From assembly GCA_028564925.1 (NCBI GenBank), contig CM053026.1:130329150-130393149 (forward strand): a stretch of 64,000 nucleotides of DNA. Reading direction: 5' to 3'. The notes beneath the pieces are model-generated. The model was not told where the DNA came from. It did no database searches and saw only the letters and a program-made list of their open reading frames with translations. Source of the DNA: Lithobates sylvaticus. Lineage: Eukaryota > Chordata > Amphibia > Anura > Ranidae. Shown here piece after piece: positions 36,107 to 46,726 of the stretch (positions are counted from its first letter, which is position 1; each line of letters starts with the position of its first letter). The position numbers and the translations under genes were made by a program.

Positions 36107-37475
36107 ACTGCTATCCGAATGAGTTGGTCTGGCTTTTGGTGTTGTACACTACTTTTATGCTGGGAACAAGAGGAATTTCTTGTAAGTATTTTAATGTATT
36201 AAAGCGTGAATTTTATTACCAAATGGAGAGCACTTAGATTCTTAAATTTTTATCCTGATCAGATCGGATGTGAGCATCAGGATCATTTACACTTGGCATT
36301 ACTCATCCCCTGATAGTGAGAACAAGTGTTTATTGACCATCCTGTGGGTTCGGGGTCAATATCTTGAGGTGAGCGAGCAATCTGTGTGCTGGTGGAGGAC
36401 TCATTCACCTAAGGTGTTGGTGCATCTGATAATCTCTCACAGGAATATATTACTATTCAATGATATTTCCTATTGGGCTGGGGACTGTTTTAAAAAGAGT
36501 ATGTTAATGCTTAACTGTCATATGTATATTTGCGCTGCCCTGTTTATATTTATAAATTGCATGTATACGCATATGCAGTGTATCAATATGTATTGTGTTT
36601 TAAGCTGCAAAGAGAAGCTATCATTTTAAAATATCCTTTTACGCTAAAGCTTGTCGTACATATTTTAAGTGCATTCTACATCTAATACATACGTTCATAT
36701 TAGGACTGGTAAAATAAAAATATTTCTCTTCAGATAAGTACGGTACATAAAATTGTGTGCTCATATCAGACAAGCATGAATTCTACAGCAGAATTTCCGC
36801 CTACATTCTTAATAGTAGTCGGCTAGGAAATTTCAATCAGTTGCCCTTTCACTCTAAAAAGGGCAGCTATAGATGAGCAAGCAACAAAGCTAAGTGAAGA
36901 AATACCTGTGTCTCTCCAGATACTGCATTAGAAGGTATTGTGCAAAGACAGCTGTGCAATATTCAGGTGGATTGCTTTTATTGGGTGCACAGCTCCTTTT
37001 GAAAACAAATCCTGTCAATGCAGCTTTTGCATAGCTACCAATGTTCAGTTTCCTAACTTGATTCTTAATGTATACGAGTAAATGTCTAAAACAGCAAATA
37101 GCTTCTAGTGCCTAAAAGGTTTTCTCTCTGTAACATTTAATGTGGGACCTGTGCGTTCTCATTCATGGCAAAGCAGAATGCCCTTACACATTTGCCCTCT
37201 CCCCACTACTTGTCAAGTGAGTAAAGGAAATGATGTGTAATAATTATGATGCTTAAATCGGAGCTTACACAAGGGTGTAATCACCAACCACCAACGCTGT
37301 CACATGGAGCATGTCACCTGCTCCTCCATATCTGGAAGTAATATTTAGATTTTGTTGCTCCTGGTAGCTGAATGAAGCTGTGGGGAGCAAAGGGGAGGTG
37401 AGTGTGTACTACAGGGGAGGGATTTATTAAAGCAAACCTGCTGCTTTGCCCGGCATAAGAAAAAGCAGGTTTGCT
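36107..37475. other. Unassigned sequence
   Basis: The first about 150 bases resemble the region after the hammerhead-like motif at 46635-46726 (GGAGAGCACT shared). Nothing else is recognised. Confidence 0.4.
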
Positions 37476-37479
37476 TTAA

Positions 37480-38259
37480 CCTCTTCAGGACCGCCTGTCC
37501 GCATTGTACTGTGGATGGGTGGCTCCTACAGGCACAGCAATGTACCTGTATGTACCTTCCGGGTACAGGGCACATGCAGCAGACCCCCGCTGTGTTTAGA
37601 CACACTTAACTTTTGTCAGCAGGTACTTGCCAATGATCCATGGCTGGGACCTGCTGATCGGCTGTGTCCAATCACAGCCCTATGTTGAGGGAATGATCAC
37701 TTTGTATTTAGGGAGAAGAAACAAAGAGATTTTAAATAAAAAGCAGCACTCAATACACACAATAATACTTGTTAGGCACACACTTAACCCCGATTACTTG
37801 ATTATCATGAGATGTTAACCCCTTCCCATCCAGTGTCATTAGTACAGAGATGGTGTATAGTAAATAAATAAGAATTCCAGTATATATACCATAGTTTGTA
37901 GATGCTATAACTTCCACGCAAACCAATTAATATACACTTATTGGTTAAGACATGTAGCAGAATACATTTTGGCCTAAATTTATGATGAAATTAGATTTAT
38001 TTATTTTTTTCATTATTGGATATGCTTTGTAGCAGAAAGTTAAAAATATAGTATTTTTTTTCAAAATTGTTAGTAATTTTTTTGCTTATATAATAAAAAA
38101 TAAAAACCCAAGTGATGAGAAAATACCACCAAAAGAAAGCTCTATTTGCGTGAAAAAAATAGAATTTTATTTGGGTACAGCGTTACATGACTGTGCATTT
38201 ACCAGTTAAAGTAGCACAGTGCTAAATAGCAAAAAATTATGGCATGGTCATGAAAGGGG
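37480..38259. mobile_element. TTAA-type non-autonomous element, related to 62900-63856
   Basis: It begins CCTCTTCAGGACCG after TTAA (37476-37479) and ends near TCATGAAAGGGG. The interior shares GCTATAACTT, GCAAACCAAT, CACTTATTGG and ACCACCAAAAGAAAGCTCTA with the element at 62900-63856. The right-hand TTAA has decayed. Confidence 0.7.
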
Positions 38260-38496
38260 TAAAAGAGCTGAAATGACCCAGTGGGCTTGGTTTACTTAAA
38301 AAAAAAAAAAAAAATTTAAATAAATTAATTATTAATTTAACCTAAAGAGTTCAAATATGGGATAAATAAGGTGAAGTTCCATTCAGTTTGAATACCCAAT
38401 CATGTGTAAGCAGAAAAAAACAAAAAAAAAACATATTTGCTAGGGCACACCTGGTTGTGTGGAGTAATCATATTTTTATTAAGCTCACTGATCATT

Positions 38497-38676
38497 GGGG
38501 TTGACTTACTAAAACTAGAGAGTGAGACATCTGCTGCAGCTCTCCACAGAAACCAATCAGCTTCCAGGTTTTTTTTTTTTCAAAGCTTAATTGAACAAGC
38601 TGAACTTAGAAGATGATTGGCTACCATGCACAGCTGCGCCTGATTTTGCACTCTCCAGCTTTAGTAAATCAGCCCC
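38497..38676. mobile_element. Small inverted-repeat element, 180 bp
   Basis: Ends GGGGTTGACTTACTAAAACT and AGCTTTAGTAAATCAGCCCC are inverted. The inner arms AACCAATCAGCTTCCAG and GATGATTGGCTACCATG also partly pair. No clear target duplication. A partial copy lies at 9112-9179. Confidence 0.7.
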
Positions 38677-39370
38677 ATAGTCTATACATTATGATTACTT
38701 GTGTTGAATATCAGGCGAGGTATGGGTTAACTCCTGTTTGTTTATTTTTGCATATGATCAATTACCTTCTTCTATTCCATAATGGTAATGTTTATATAGT
38801 AAAAAGTCACAGTAAGTCCCTTTCCAATTGATTAAAAGATTTGCCTGTTTAGGACAGCCTTTTCCTACAAGTCCCAAATTGGGATTTATTAGAAATCATC
38901 CTCCTACCTGTAGCTGTAGATTCTTCTTCTACCGATGCTGTAAAAAAAAGAAAAGAAAAAAAAACAAAGAAAGTCAGGATATTTCGTTTACACATGAGTG
39001 GAAAACAGAATAATAATTTTTCACTTTTCAAATTGCACTAGGCAAACGACACTCAGAAAATAACTGGTTGTTTTTGTTCTGTTTTCATTGACAAGGCAAA
39101 ATTGTCAAATTACAAGGATGTAGCCATTTTAACACGCTCTAAAAAAGTGGGCATCACAAGGATCTATCATCTTATCATAAAAGAACATAAGAGGTGGTGT
39201 TAATGTTAAGATGTGACTTTTTTTATGGGCCCCCGGGTATCACCTCCTAGTGTAAACATTTGGAAAACAGCAGAAGGACACTGATTTTTGGTACATACTA
39301 TCAAACAAAGCCATAATAAAAAAATAAAAAAAAACATTGAGGCTCGACATGCAAGGAAAAAAAGAGTCTT
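38677..39370. other. Unassigned sequence
   Basis: I see nothing identifiable; A-rich runs at 38941-38968. Confidence 0.5.
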
Positions 39371-39612
39371 TGGTTGATTAACTAAAGGCAAATAAACGTT
39401 TCACTGTAGAAAGGAACATGTACTTTGCAAGGGAATTAACCCCAGAGCTTGAATGAAGTCGAGCTTTGCTGACTCCCATCATCCAATCACATTCAAAAAT
39501 GCTTTTTTTTTCTAATTTCACTTGCATGTGATTGGGTTTTTTTTGTCAAAAAAAATATGATGCAACCTCCCTTGCAAGTGAACTGTTTATTTGCATTTAG
39601 AAAATCAAACCC
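39371..39612. mobile_element. Small inverted-repeat element, 242 bp
   Basis: Left end TGGTTGATTAACTAAAGGCA pairs with right end TGCATTTAGAAAATCAAACC, and GCAAATAAAC with GTTTATTTGC. The ends resemble those of 38497-38676 (GGTTGA..TACTAAA), so the two may share a superfamily. Confidence 0.6.
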
Positions 39613-40100
39613 TTATTGCTGATCAGGAATGGTTCTGAGAGCACTATAATTGGCTTGTGTTATGTGGATCATACAGTATATATGTTATCCTTAATAAAGG
39701 GCATTATTTAATATCAAGTACTAGTGATGTAAAGTAACATATACTAGATGTGTAGGAAGGAAGCAATCTCTGATCAGATACTGTAGTTACTGCATAACAC
39801 TGCCCTTTGTTTAACATTAGCACACAGGAGTCTCCACTCCAATCAGGCAGAGGGCAAAGGACTAGTCACCAGAATTGTCACCTTCCTAAAGTGGATCCTT
39901 TCCTTTTTACTTAGTCACCATGCCTTGTTTTGCACTGTGTCTCTGTGTGGAGGCAGCAATAAATGTTTCTTGATGTTGCCTATACAGTATGATTGCAAAT
40001 TTTAATTTTTTTAATTCAAGTGCACTTTAGGCTACCAATATGTTTTTGTATAGTGGCAAAATTCAGAGTACACAGGAAACCAATTTATACGCCTGAAGTG
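39613..40100. other. Unassigned sequence
   Basis: I see nothing identifiable. Confidence 0.5.
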
Positions 40101-40388
40101 ACACAGAAGAAACAAAAAAGTAAAGGATTTTAACGGCTGCCATGTATAACCCCAATAGAGAGAAGCTACAACCATATCAAAATATACACAAGTTTATTTC
40201 ATATCAGCTTAAAACACCATAAAAACATATACAAATTACATGGACATTATCCTGCTTGAATTTCCCAACTGGCTAAGTATAGCACCTGTAACCTGTACCC
40301 AACTCCCCATTCAACTTATTGAGAAATGAAGTGAAGACTTTTACATTGAGGGCCAGGTGCAGGGGTCTGCATAGCATCACAGGTATGG

Positions 40389-40427
40389 ATCTCTACGCGT
40401 TTCACCGGTATGCTTCCTCAGGGAATT
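40389..40427 (-). ncRNA. Hammerhead-like core in left arm
   Basis: On the minus strand CTGAGGA (plus 40415-40421) is followed by GCATACCGGT and GAAACGCGTAG. The GAAA and the self-complementary ACGCGT are intact, but helix I and helix II are weak, so this is a degenerate relative. Confidence 0.4.
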
Positions 40428-41071
40428 CCTATTAATCTTATGCATAGAGTTACAAGCTTGAGTCAGGGAATGGACGGCTCCACACAGATTGGAGGGCAAG
40501 ATTGAAGGTACACAGATCCAAATGTACATAGGGAGGCTCCACACTCGGGTGAAGACAATTTCAGGAAGGTTCATATGATGGCCAATCTATTCATTCCCAC
40601 AAACTCATGGGGAAAAATCCTAAACAGGAGATTGCACGTTTTTGACGATATTTGCAATTTGTTAAGGTGTTTCATCCTCCTGGTGTAACACTTCAATATG
40701 GTTTAAACAAGGTTATCTCAATCAGCTCTTTCCTATGGTGTTTGGAGGTACGGTTCCAGGATCAGATTTAAGCTCAGGGCAACCCTGTTTAAACCATATT
40801 GAAGTGTTCTACCAGCCGACTAAAACACTTACCCAGTCCATCGCAAATTGCAAGTATCATCACAAACTTGCAATCTCCTGTCTAGGATTTTTCCTCATGA
40901 GTTTATGGGAATGAATAGATTGGCTATAGGAAGACCCTCCTGAAGTTATCTTTACCCTAGTGTGGAGCCTCCCCATGTATGGTTGGATCTGTGTGCCTTC
41001 ACTCTTACCCTCCATCTTGCGTGGAGCTGTCCACCCCCTGAGCCTGCAACTCTATGCATAAGGCTAATATG

Positions 41072-41110
41072 ATCCCCTAAGGAAGCCATCTGGAAAAACG
41101 CGTAGGCCCT
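41072..41110 (+). ncRNA. Hammerhead-like core in right arm
   Basis: CTAAGGA (41077-41083), helix II CCA-TC-TGG (41086-41093), then AAAAACGCGTAGG. It is the mirror copy of the motif at 40389-40427 with a different set of changes. Confidence 0.4.
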
Positions 41111-41368
41111 TTATGTGAAAGTCTTCACTTAATGTCTCAATAAGTCGACTGGGCTGTTCGGTACAGGTTACTCTGCACACAGTTTGCTATACTTAGCCAG
41201 TTGGGAAGTGCAAGCAGGATCATTATGATTTCATTTCTATATGTTTTTATGGTGTTTTAGGCTGATATGAAATAAAGCTTTTTATGATTTCATATGATTG
41301 TAGCTTCTCACTATTGAGGTTATACATGGTAACTGTTAAAATCCTTTACTTTTTTGTTTCTTCTGTGT

Positions 41369-44300
41369 AAATTTTGATATGGCTGTGGTGCCAAATTTAT
41401 CGAGATCTGTCTATATTTACTAAGTATACACCTAAAGTGAGTCAATGATTTGCAAATGAAGGGTAAAGTAGCAAATTCACTTAAAAAACGTAGAGTTTTA
41501 AGTTTTACATTTTAAGTAAAGACTTTGTATGTCTCTAGCCAAAAACTTGGTTTCCTTCCAGCTGCCGGTGGCACATGCACGATGCAGAAGCTGGATGCTG
41601 GGTAATCCAACTTCAGAGCACATGTCATTAACATGACAGCCACCCTTTTCACAGAAGACTGGCTAGATATGGTTTCAAATATGAATACAGTAAATGGTAG
41701 TATAGCCCTGCTAATCTACACAAATTCTATCCCTTAGTACCCGAGACTTGTTTTTGGGGCTGCCAAGATAGGGGTACACACTTCCAAACTTTTTGAGCTG
41801 TAGAGCTCTTTGATCACTATGGCAACAGACAGCTACCAAGGTGTTTCAGATTACTGGCACACAAATAACCTTAAGTACCAAATGTGGTTATTTTTTTCTG
41901 AATTACCAGAGGTGCCACCCCCTCGCCAAAAATTGGCACATAAACAATTTAGTGCCATTCATCGGGCTATTGCCCTTAACTGGCATTCTCCTTCTGTGCT
42001 CTGGTCTCATGTGCTTCACCGCATGGAAGCTATAAAATGAATGGAATGGGTACACCATAAGGTTATGGAAAACATGCATATTTTTGAATGTAAATGGACA
42101 TTTTGGTCATCCTATTAACTGCTAAATATAACGTTGAGGGTTCTCTGTTATTCCTGCATTTTTATATGATACAATTCTACCTTGATTGTTTATGCTCCAA
42201 TAACTCTTATATGCAAATTTATTAGGCTATGCAGCAATTGTATGCTGGCCTTATGCCATTTGTTTGTTTATTTTTGTGAGTTTGTTGGAAGAAAAATTGT
42301 ATTCTGACTAAATGTATTTTGGCTTTCTGACAATATGTAAGATCTCTCTGTTATTGTCACGTATGTGTTTTTATACCTTAATAGAAATGTTGGCAAAATA
42401 GTTTAAGAAAATGGCATTGGCGGCAATGGAACAATGAGATGGTGCGCAGACCTGTCAGCACTGGAGAAGGCAAAATTAAGAGGTATATTTGATATAATAT
42501 ATGCATAATTGTGCATAACTGAACTTCAAGGTAAGTGGTCAAGGTAGGGATCTCCATTTAAGCACCAAATAGTTAAAGCCTAAAAAGCCTAACGCCATGT
42601 TTTAGTGACCTCTAAATAGTTCTTTTAGACCAAGCTGGTCCAAAAAAAAACGGATGAGATCAAGATCCCTGCCGCAGCGTGGCGAATGACGTCAAGAACT
42701 TTGTCTCAGCCAATCAGAGGAAGCTTTGTATTAATTCAGAAAATGCAAAGCTTTCTCTAAATGGCTGAGCAGTGCCCAGTCTGACTAAATTTTGTTCTGG
42801 GAGTGGGACGAAAAGTCCACTCTCAGGACACAGTGTTGTATGCTGTATGTAGCTGAGGTTACATAAAGTTTATACGGCATTGATATGTGCTGCTACTAAC
42901 TGAAACTGAACCATTTAGTTCACTAAAACAAGAAGTTTAGTTTTAAGTAAACCTGTTGCTTTGCCCAAGACCAGTTTTCCTTTAAGGCTGTCATTTCCTC
43001 TGGGAAAAAAATATTATCCTTATGATATTCCTATTAATATTATCAGCAAGTCCCATTTTCACAGGGCAGGTGGCAACTGTACATACACTGGAAGCAATTG
43101 GGAGAAAGCAGTTTCTTTGCTTACGCTCACAGCCATAATAATAAGCCCCTTCCCATCTCCACAGATCAGCATCCATCAACTGCTTCCCAAGTTGAATAGT
43201 ATACTGGTGTTTAACATAAAACAAAAGATTTCTTATCATTTTTTTTTTCTATTATTCAGTGAACAGGCATACTTGTACCAGTATCATTAAAAATAATACA
43301 TCATTAAACATTTGAAATTGTTAAAACCTGTTTTTAATCAAGCAGTTAATGAAAATGATGTGCTTTATGTTTAGTCCAATAGGCACCCGCTCTGTTTAGC
43401 AAGATGTAAGCATCTAGATATATTTGTACCATTTTATTATCACATTTGGGGTTTCCGTGAGACATTCTAACCTCTGCTGCGGTTTGCTTTTATGGCTGAC
43501 TTGCTCCTGGATAAAAAAAAGTATAGAGATATTCCCATCCTGTATTATAGTCCTGCACAATCTAGACTTTTTCATGTTGTGCTATTTTGGTCTAATGATT
43601 TATACCCAGATGCACTAGGTAAAACTGCTAAGCCGAGGCAAACAGTACAACATAAACACCTGCTAGATTTGTATTTTTAACAAATGAAATATAATACTGC
43701 ATACCTGGATTTCTGCCCAATTTGGCAAACTGTGATTTTAAAATTGCATGTTAAAGAAATCAACATGGGCTTTTTGCTCTATAAATAACTGGAAGAAAAT
43801 GGCTTGCTTAAAATGGTATGAAATAGTCTGAAACCGCATGATTGCGTTGATTAAAAAGCAATCTCCGTGTTTTGATTTTTTTTTTTTTTTGTTCTGTTTT
43901 GCTTTGCTTAGAATATATTCCTATAGTATGCTGTTTATGTGACTTTACCCAAATACTTTAAAATAACTGTATATGCAAAAATGTATGTATTATATTATAT
44001 TATTTTTTTTGTTTTTAGATTATATTTGTGAACCAAATTTGTATCCAGTCTTCCCTAGGTTTGGTGCACCAAAGATCCTTCTCCCACTTAGAAATGTAAG
44101 TAGTGTGAGAGTTATTTATTTGTGAGTAAATGATGGATATCAATTTAGTAGAGCGAGGCATATGGTAGCAGATATGTTAAAAAAGTGAGAGCTGGCTTGT
44201 AAGGCCCTTGTTAGCAAAGGTGAAGGAGAGCCGGTGTTTTATTTGCAAGAAGCAGAAAAGCTCAGAGGATGGAAAATTATGTTTTTCTCAAATTTTTGCC

Positions 44301-44461
44301 CAAGTGTATGCAATGCTACCAATAATGAAGTAGTAGGTATAATGGATTGTATGGAAATGCCACCAGTGAAAGATACTAGGGGGTTCTAATACTGGAGTGA
44401 ACAAGGGGTTACCCAGAAGGGGTAGATGTGGCTAAATAAATTTGCTGAAATATTTGGTGGC
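41369..44461. other. Unassigned sequence
   Basis: About 42640-42800 resembles a dispersed repeat also seen near 30590. No gene is supported. Short frames at 42961-43290 lie on both strands over the same bases and look like chance. Confidence 0.45.
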
Positions 44462-44469
44462 GTGGTGTG

Positions 44470-44888
44470 TAGACATGTGCGATTAGTTTTGTACGAATCG
44501 AAAATTCGTAGGAATTTTCCGTTAATTCATACATTCGGGAGCATCCAAATTCTGTTACAACGGAAACATGACTGGTGTTTTGTTGACCAATCAGAGGTTT
44601 TCTTTTTTTAATATGGTAGTGCGAGACTGGTAATGGTAGTCGATGGGAGATTCAGAATCGGACAAGATAAGAATGTTCATTAATTACGATTATTTGTTAT
44701 GATGAAGTTAAAAACCCAGGAAGTCAGCACAGCACAGGGATGGTGGGAGCCCCTCATAATGATAAATTCATCATAACGAACATTCGTAATTGTTACGAAA
44801 CGTTAACGAACCTAACGAAAAATACGAATTAACGGCTAATACGAAACGGAACGAAACAAAACAATTTTATTGACGGTGCACATGTCTA
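44470..44888. mobile_element. hAT MITE (TAGACATG family), copy 2
   Basis: Ends TAGACATGTGCG and TGCACATGTCTA; exact 8-bp duplication GTGGTGTG at 44462-44469 and 44889-44896. The interior aligns with the 3879-4457 element, which is longer by an internal duplication and extra terminal sequence. Confidence 0.92.
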
Positions 44889-44896
44889 GTGGTGTG

Positions 44897-45513
44897 TGCA
44901 GTGTTATGTAAATGTGAAGATTCACATTTGACCCAAAACAGTTTCAGTGCCTGGTAGAGTAAATGCTGGAGAGTTTACCCCCTTGTAGACTGTTATAGTG
45001 CAATCGCTACTGTCGTTTCTAGACCTCCACATGTGATATTATGAAGGTGCCCCAAGATATTTACTTTACTTTACATTATATTTTACATGTGCAACAGGAG
45101 GATTGGAAATACCCCAGGGAGGGACGCACCACTTAAAATTCCACAATGGTTGTAAACCAGGCCAGCAACTATGCTGGTAAGATTTTGTCATTTGAGTACT
45201 CCAGACCAGTGTGCAGTAATAATTCATGTGTTACCACAAGCACAGTAACATACATTATTATCTACAATCATTCCCATCTATGCACTATGGTATGGTATGG
45301 TCGTGATGGTATTCCTCAGGATGGGTTAACTGATGGTGACAACAGTGGGCCTTACCTATGTAATGAGGGGAATTTATCAAGACTGGAGCAACCAGAATCT
45401 GGAACAGCTGGACATGCCAACGAATCACCTTCTATATTTTATTTTCAAAGCTTACCTGAACTCTAGATAGAAGCCGATTGATTGCCATTCAATGTGTGGT
45501 AAAACAGCCACTT
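44897..45513. other. Unassigned sequence
   Basis: I see nothing identifiable. Confidence 0.5.
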
Positions 45514-45862
45514 GCATACCTTTCAATTTTTTGATATGAGAGACAGCTATTGGCCTAAAGGACCTAAAAGCCACCCCTGCTACATTGAAAATTAATACAC
45601 AAAAAATGTGGTGAAACCCACACATGCTTTTCTACCACTACCATTCCTTTATATTGGCTTTTGAAATTTACAAATACAACAATTTAGAAATTGGATGAAA
45701 GGTTTAGCACTTTAAAACACTTTTTGAGGTATAAATAGGGAATTATTACACAAATTTAAGCAACAAAAAAAAAGGAGGGGCAAATGAAGGAAAGAGGGAC
45801 AAAGGGACTTTGTTCTGAAAGAGGGACAGTCCCTCCAAATCAGGGACAGTTGGGAGATATGC
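45514..45862. mobile_element. Dispersed element with GCATACCT/AGATATGC ends, copy 1
   Basis: It matches the reverse complement of 52245-52614 over its length (CCACCCCTGC, CCTTTATATTGGCTTTTG, AGAGGGACAGTCCCTCC). The ends ATACCTTTCAATTTTTTGAT and CAGTTGGGAGATATGC are loosely inverted. Confidence 0.7.
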
Positions 45863-46634
45863 ACCTTATTTATTAGGAGCTATGCCACAATGCTGAAACA
45901 AAACTGGGAGACAAGAACAGAGGATAGTTGTCGTATTAGGGAAATGCCTGAATATGGACCTCGATGCCAGAATCACCAGGCATTACATTAGATTGTACAT
46001 GTACACAATGAAGTGACTAGCCTCAGGTGATACGCAGAGATGAAACAAATCCTCATACACAAGTTATACTTGTTTATCTGAAGTCTTCTCTACAGCTGTT
46101 TAAACAGCAGGATTTATACAGCTTGTCCGAGCTTGCAGAAAGCAGGGATGGGAAGCTGAAGTTACACTCTGCAGAGCACATTGAGGAGAGCTGAGAGCCG
46201 ATTGAAGGGAAGGGACACATCCTCCTTCAACCAGCACACAGGAACAGAGCTGAGGCTGTCAAAAATAGGCTGTGTGCTGAAGCTCCCCCCGTCACCTTTT
46301 TATCTCTTGATGTCAGGAAACCCTTTCAGAAGTGACTCATGTAGATAACAGAGGAACAAGGCAACAGACAGGAATGGCATTTAGTGTTCTGTATTTGAAC
46401 AAGTACACACTATAGAAGGATATGCTTTGTTCATATTCATGTCAGAAGTTTTCAACCACGTTAATATAAGCCACAGATATAAAATGACTGAAAATGACGT
46501 TTGAAATTACATATACAGTATTTTAATAATTATATGAGATTTTTGGGGTTTGCAATATGGCTTACATAACATTAAATAAATAAATGAAAGCAGCAGGCCA
46601 GTCTCAACTTAGTATTTCATACCATATTCACATA
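45863..46634. other. Unassigned, probably repeat-derived
   Basis: About 45890-46345 is compositionally distinct and purine-rich in places. I cannot place it in a family. Confidence 0.35.
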
Positions 46635-46726
46635 GCGGGTGATCACGTAGCTTCCGTATCCGCTGATGAAGTCCCCGCCCATAGGGATGCAACGCGTACG
46701 GAAGAAAGTGTTGTGACGTCACCCGC
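46635..46726 (+). ncRNA. Hammerhead ribozyme-like motif, best preserved
   Basis: The outer stem GCGGGTGA (46635-46642) pairs perfectly with TCACCCGC (46719-46726), and CTTCCG...CCG pairs with CGGAAG. The conserved CTGATGA box is intact (46663-46669). Helix II follows (GTCCCCGCCCATAGGGAT, ATCCC/GGGAT-type pairing), then GCAA where GAAA is expected, then the self-complementary ACGCGT and an A at the predicted cleavage site. Type I hammerheads with a tiny helix III that act as dimers through ACGCGT-like palindromes are known from amphibian satellite and Penelope-like repeats. One core base change probably weakens activity. Confidence 0.6.

Larger units (their letters stand above)
40101..41368. 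mobile_element. 1.27-kb inverted repeat with hammerhead-like motif in each arm
   Basis: The outermost 28 bases (40101-40128, ACACAGAAGAAACAAAAAAG...) are a perfect inverted match to 41341-41368. The arms (about 600 bp each) continue to CAATATGGTTTAAACA / TGTTTAAACCATATTG near 40716 and 40783, around a centre of about 60 bases. Internal divergence is moderate (for example CTATACTTAGCCAGTTGGGA against its partner). Each arm has one motif of the CTNAGGA...ACGCGTA kind. No clean target duplication was found. It may belong with the inverted-arm element at 256-1662. Confidence 0.75.
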
